From an uncultured Oscillospiraceae bacterium (GTDB taxonomy: Bacteria; Bacillota; Clostridia; Oscillospirales; Ruminococcaceae), in the NCBI GenBank assembly GCA_905212515.1, contig CAJMEU010000100.1, positions 1-10,533 of the forward strand: a stretch of DNA of 10,533 nt, written 5' to 3'. The notes beneath the pieces are model-generated. The model was not told the DNA's origin, made no database searches, and was given only the letters and a program-made list of their open reading frames with translations. Below, one piece after another: positions 8,033 to 10,533 of this stretch. Each line of letters starts with the position of its first letter. The first letter of the stretch is position 1. Made by a program: the position numbers and the translations under genes.

Positions 8033-8729
8033 GGACTTTATCGCAGCGACCAACAACGCCCACAAGCTGGCCGAGATGCGCCGCATTTTGCAGCGCATGG
8101 GCCACAAGGTGGTATCCCAGAAAGAGGCCGGCCTGGCGCTGGACCCGGAGGAGGACGGCGACACCTTCGCCGCCAACGCGGCCATCAAGGCTCGGGCCAT
8201 CAGCCAGGCCCTGGGCAAAGCCGCCATCGCCGACGATTCCGGCATCTGCGTGGACGCGCTGGACGGCGCGCCGGGGGTGCACTCGGCCCGCTACTGCGGC
8301 CGCCACGGTGACGACGAGGCCAACAACGACCAGCTTTTGGCCGCTTTGGCCCGGGTGCCCGAGGGCCGGCGCGGCGCCCATTTCACCAGCGCCATCTGCG
8401 TGTGGCTGCCGGACGGCCGCCACTTCACCTTCGAGGGGCTGTGCCCCGGCCGCATCGGCTTTGCGCGCAAAGGGGCCAACGGCTTTGGCTACGACCCCCT
8501 GTTCATCCCCGACGAAGTGGGCCTGGACGCCACCCATACCCGCCCCAACGCCGAGGGCCGCAGCTACGCGCAGCTCTCGGCCGACGAGAAGGACGCCATC
8601 AGCCACCGCGGCCGCGCGCTGGCGCGCATGGAGCGGGAGCTGCCCGCCCTGCTGGCGGACGAAACCTGCCTGGCGGCCGCCTGTTCGGCCGCCCTGATAG
8701 AAGTGGAGGAACCTCATGCTGACGAGTAA
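8031..8729 (+). CDS. rdgB: RdgB/Ham1-type dITP/XTP pyrophosphatase
   Basis: This enzyme hydrolyses non-canonical purine triphosphates (ITP, dITP, XTP) to monophosphate and pyrophosphate, keeping them out of DNA and RNA. Family motifs are ATNNAHK (residues 6-12), DTFAANAAIKA, ADDSG (67-71) followed by a PGVHSARY segment, GFGYDP (151-156) and SHRGRAL (191-197). The core should end near residue 207. The product is 232 residues, against roughly 195-205 usual for the family, because about 25 residues rich in Ala and acidic positions follow. The start ATG has GGGGAG (8019-8024) 6 nt upstream. The last 14 nt overlap yhbY, and the extension also contains the yhbY ribosome binding site. The molecular function is clear, although the exact substrate preference is not shown by sequence. 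Confidence 0.94.
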   Translation: MDFIAATNNAHKLAEMRRILQRMGHKVVSQKEAGLALDPEEDGDTFAANAAIKARAISQALGKAAIADDSGICVDALDGAPGVHSARYCGRHGDDEANNDQLLAALARVPEGRRGAHFTSAICVWLPDGRHFTFEGLCPGRIGFARKGANGFGYDPLFIPDEVGLDATHTRPNAEGRSYAQLSADEKDAISHRGRALARMERELPALLADETCLAAACSAALIEVEEPHADE

Positions 8730-9012
8730 ACAGCGCGCCATCCTGCGCAAAGAGGCCCAAAGCCTGGCCGTGGTATTCCAGGTGGGCAAGGGCGAGATCG
8801 ACGACGCATTGGTGCAAAGCGCCCGGGACTGCCTGGCCGCGCGGGAGCTCATTAAAATGAAGGTGCTGGAAAACAGCACCTACACCGCCCGCGAGGCGGC
8901 GGACCTGCTGGCCGAAAAGACGAGCGCGGACTGCGTGCAGGTCATCGGCGGCAAATTCGTCCTGTACAAGCAGAAGCCCAGGGACAGCAAATACGCTGAC
9001 CTGCTGAAATAA
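8716..9012 (+). CDS. yhbY: YhbY family (CRM domain) ribosome-associated RNA-binding protein
   Basis: YhbY proteins are small, single CRM-domain proteins that bind RNA and associate with large-subunit ribosome precursors. The 98-residue product covers the whole domain: LTSKQRAILRKEA at the N-terminus, the GKG loop in FQVGKGEI (21-28), ELIKMKVLENS (from 44) and VIGGKFVLYKQ near the C-terminus. Two positions differ from the form I remember as usual: GKGE where GKGG is common, and IGGKFVLY where IGRKFVLY is common. The ATG lies inside the end of rdgB (14-nt overlap) and has a strong GGAGGA site at 8705-8710, 5 nt upstream, so translational coupling is likely. In many Firmicutes yhbY is next to nadD and yqeK, as here. 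Confidence 0.93.
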   Translation: MLTSKQRAILRKEAQSLAVVFQVGKGEIDDALVQSARDCLAARELIKMKVLENSTYTAREAADLLAEKTSADCVQVIGGKFVLYKQKPRDSKYADLLK

Positions 9013-9017
9013 AGGTC

Positions 9018-9617
9018 ATGGAGCGCGTACTGCTGTTCGGCGGCACCTTCGACCCGCCCCACAACGGCCACATGGGCCTGCTGGACTGCGCCTGCCGCGC
9101 CGTCCGGCCGGACCTGGTGGTGGTGGAGCCGGCGGGCATCCCCCCGCACAAGGTGGCCAGCGCCACGCCGGCGGCCCACCGTCTGGCCATGGCCCGCTGC
9201 TTCGAGGCCGTGTGGCCCCGGGTGCTGGTGGACGACACTGAGGTGCGCCGCGAAGGCAAAAGCTATACCGTGGACACGCTGGAAACGCTGGCCCGCAGCT
9301 ATCCCGGCGCGGCGCTGTATCTGGCGATGGGCAGCGACATGCTGCTGACTTTCCGTGAATGGCGCCGCTGGCAGGACATCCTGCGCCTGGCCGCCCTGGT
9401 GGTGCACAGCCGGGAAAACGGCGACGCCCCCCGCCTGGCAGCCTGCGCCCAAAGCCTGGAGGCCCAGGGCGGCCGCGTGGTGCGGGCGCCGGGCCGGGTG
9501 CTGGAAGTGTCCAGCACGCAGGTGCGCGCCCTGGCGGCGTCCGGGCAGGACCTCTCCGCCCTGGTGCCGGCCCAGGTGGCCGCGTACATCGCCCGCCAGG
9601 GCCTGTACCGGCGCTGA
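9018..9617 (+). CDS. nadD: nicotinate-nucleotide adenylyltransferase NadD
   Basis: NadD joins nicotinate mononucleotide with ATP to give nicotinate adenine dinucleotide, the step before NAD synthetase. The 199-residue product has the nucleotidyltransferase motif GGTFDPPHNGH at residues 8-18, YTVDTL at 83-88, MGSDMLLTFREWRRW in the middle and SSTQVR near the C-terminus (the ISSTxxR-type motif). These are the expected catalytic and ATP-binding elements. The start is fixed by the protein family, yet the only purine-rich stretch, AAAGG at 9011-9015, lies just 2 nt from the ATG. Initiation therefore probably depends on ribosomes finishing yhbY 5 nt upstream. yqeK follows 27 nt downstream, a frequent pairing. 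In some bacteria the two are reported as one fused protein. Confidence 0.95.
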   Translation: MERVLLFGGTFDPPHNGHMGLLDCACRAVRPDLVVVEPAGIPPHKVASATPAAHRLAMARCFEAVWPRVLVDDTEVRREGKSYTVDTLETLARSYPGAALYLAMGSDMLLTFREWRRWQDILRLAALVVHSRENGDAPRLAACAQSLEAQGGRVVRAPGRVLEVSSTQVRALAASGQDLSALVPAQVAAYIARQGLYRR

Positions 9618-9644
9618 TACCACATAGAAAAGAGGGACCGCACG

Positions 9645-10229
9645 GTGATCACACCCGAGGAGGCCAAGCGCCTGGCCAAGCGCACGCTGAGCGCCCGGCG
9701 CTACGAACATACGCTGAATGTGAAAAAACTGGCCGTGGAGCTGGCCAAACGCAACGGCGTGGAGGAAAAAAAGGCCGCTTTGGCGGCGCTTTTGCACGAT
9801 ATCGCCAAAGAGCTGCCCAAGGATGAATTGTTGCGGATCATCCGGGAAGATGCTATAATAACAGACAACGCCGCCCAGCGCACGCCGGCCGTTTGGCACG
9901 GGGGCGCGGCGGCCGTCATCGCCCGCGACGAGTACGGCGTGGACGACCCCGAGATCCTTTCGGCCATCGCCTGCCACACCACGGGCAAGGCCGGCATGAC
10001 GAAACTGGACAAGATCATCTACATGGCCGACATGGCCAGTTACGAGCGCGATTACCCCGAAGCCGAGGCCCTGCGCCGCAGTGTGCGCCAGGACCTGACG
10101 CGCGGAACCATCGAGGGCCTGGGCATGTCCATCGCCTGGCTGAAGGCCCAGGGCAAGCCGGTGGACGGCGAGACCCTGGCCGCCTACGCGGACCTGCGCG
10201 CCCGTTACTATGGAGGGAAAGAGCGATGA
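9645..10229 (+). CDS. yqeK: YqeK family HD-domain protein, likely Ap4A hydrolase
   Basis: YqeK is an HD-superfamily phosphohydrolase. In Bacillus the family hydrolyses diadenosine tetraphosphate to two ADP. The 194-residue product carries the expected metal ligands: H22 in RYEHTLNV, H51-D52 in LLHDIAK, H85 in WHGGAA, H111 in CHTTGKAGM and D129 in YMADMASYERDYP. The start is a GTG at 9645, with AGAGGG (9631-9636) 8 nt upstream; no closer ATG gives a better N-terminus. It ends in an ATGA overlap with the next gene. The stretch around 9765-9865 is more AT-rich than the rest, with two adjacent ATA codons at 9855-9860, a codon otherwise rare in this window. That stretch also contains a promoter-like element. 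Confidence 0.92.
   Translation: MITPEEAKRLAKRTLSARRYEHTLNVKKLAVELAKRNGVEEKKAALAALLHDIAKELPKDELLRIIREDAIITDNAAQRTPAVWHGGAAAVIARDEYGVDDPEILSAIACHTTGKAGMTKLDKIIYMADMASYERDYPEAEALRRSVRQDLTRGTIEGLGMSIAWLKAQGKPVDGETLAAYADLRARYYGGKER
9831..9859 (+). promoter_or_regulatory. possible internal promoter in yqeK with extended -10
   Basis: TTGCGG (9831-9836) is separated by 17 nt from TATAAT (9854-9859). TGC directly before the hexamer completes an extended -10, TGCTATAAT (9851-9859). The -35 matches only the TTG half. The perfect -10 with a TGn element stands out in a GC-rich coding region and is built from rare ATA codons. A transcript would start near 9866 and serve the gene at 10226 and whatever follows. 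Confidence 0.4.
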
Positions 10230-10533
10230 GAGAGCCCGGCCCCCGTGCAATAGACATCTCCCGCGCCAAGCGCGCGGCGGCAAAGCAGGCCACCCAGGTG
10301 TTCGCCCCGCCCCGCGCGGGGCAAGCGCCCGCCCCGGCCCAACCGGCCCCGGCGCCGGCCCAACCAGCGCCGGCGGCCCCGCGGCAGCCCGCCCCCCAGC
10401 GCCCGGTGCTGACGACGGGCGACCCCACCGCGCCCGTTTCCCTGCCGCAGAACCACCCGGCCCGGCAGGGCAAGCGCCCGGCCGGCCCGCCGGCAGAACA
10501 GCAGGCGGCACAGCCGGCGGCAAAGGAAAAGAA
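10226..10533 (+). CDS. N-terminal part of an unidentified Pro/Ala-rich protein; perhaps LytR-CpsA-Psr family (3' end outside window)
   Basis: An open frame starts with the ATG of an ATGA overlap with yqeK and runs off the window after 102 codons. GGAGGG (10212-10217) lies 8 nt before the ATG, which supports translation, and codon use fits the neighbours. The visible residues begin MREPGPRAIDISRAKRAAAK and then become a low-complexity segment rich in Pro, Ala and Gln, with scattered Arg and Lys and two copies of APAPAQP (34-47). There is no signal peptide and no membrane segment so far, which suggests a disordered cytoplasmic start. In Firmicutes the gene after yqeK is often an LCP protein or rsfS. 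RsfS is small and lacks such a start, so an LCP protein with a long cytoplasmic tail before its membrane helix is the better guess. No domain is visible to prove it. Confidence 0.75.
   Translation, partial: MREPGPRAIDISRAKRAAAKQATQVFAPPRAGQAPAPAQPAPAPAQPAPAAPRQPAPQRPVLTTGDPTAPVSLPQNHPARQGKRPAGPPAEQQAAQPAAKEK
10325..10366 (+). repeat. two tandem 21-bp units coding for APAPAQP
   Basis: Bases 10325-10345 and 10346-10366 both encode Ala-Pro-Ala-Pro-Ala-Gln-Pro, differing at a few third positions, and are followed by a partial third unit (APA). The repeat is in frame in the truncated last gene. It is a place where length could vary between strains. Confidence 0.7.

Noticed and set aside
9761..9787. 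A AAA AAG slippery heptamer (9767-9773) in yqeK with GGAGG upstream and a GCCGC/GCGGC hairpin after it, as in programmed -1 frameshifting
   Set aside because: The spacings are wrong: GGAGG is about 1-2 nt from the heptamer instead of 10-14, and the hairpin starts directly after it instead of 5-8 nt later. The -1 frame ends after about 17 codons and would remove most of the HD domain.
6864..10523. Long - strand open frames (671 and 547 codons) over ftsY to the window end
   Set aside because: They are mirrored by well-supported + strand genes, have no ribosome binding sites worth noting, and have the His/Gly/Ala-rich composition typical of reversed GC-rich coding DNA.

Overview
The window is a stretch of bacterial chromosome carrying eleven genes, all on the + strand, packed with almost no space between them. 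Two are cut by the window edges: topA at the left, and an unidentified Pro/Ala-rich reading frame at the right. The DNA is very GC-rich (roughly two thirds G+C by eye) and third codon positions are mostly G or C. Gene order (topA-trmFO, then plsX-rnc-smc-ftsY, then yhbY-nadD-yqeK), strong AGGAGG-type ribosome binding sites and a short FtsY without a long acidic domain point to a Firmicute. The base composition suggests a GC-rich member of the Clostridia, perhaps an Oscillospiraceae/Ruminococcaceae-type gut bacterium. The lineage is inferred, not proven.

Layout: 1-411 is the zinc-ribbon tail of DNA topoisomerase I. 417-1718 is trmFO (folate/FAD-dependent tRNA U54 methylation). 1737-2759 is plsX (acyl-phosphate synthesis for phospholipids). 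2764-3438 is rnc (RNase III). 3478-7038 is smc (chromosome condensation ATPase). 7062-7985 is ftsY (signal recognition particle receptor). 8031-8729 is an RdgB/Ham1-type ITP/XTP pyrophosphatase. 8716-9012 is yhbY (ribosome-associated RNA-binding protein). 9018-9617 is nadD (nicotinate mononucleotide adenylyltransferase). 9645-10229 is yqeK (HD-domain Ap4A hydrolase). From 10226 to the edge is a new reading frame with a disordered, Pro/Ala-rich start, which by position may be a LytR-CpsA-Psr family protein.

Intergenic gaps are 4 to 45 nt, and two gene pairs overlap (14 and 4 nt). I see no convincing terminator, so the array could be read as one or a few long transcripts. The widest gap, between ftsY and rdgB, is AT-rich and holds a small inverted repeat and a promoter-like element. 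A second, better-formed extended -10 promoter candidate lies inside yqeK. The genes cover basic cell functions: DNA topology and segregation, tRNA modification, lipid precursors, RNA processing, protein targeting, nucleotide clean-up and NAD synthesis.

I see no mobile element, CRISPR array, RNA gene, toxin-antitoxin pair or defence system, and no evidence of a previously undescribed system. The items worth a second look are modest: departures from common gene order, internal promoter candidates, a C-terminal extension on RdgB, and the identity of the truncated last gene.
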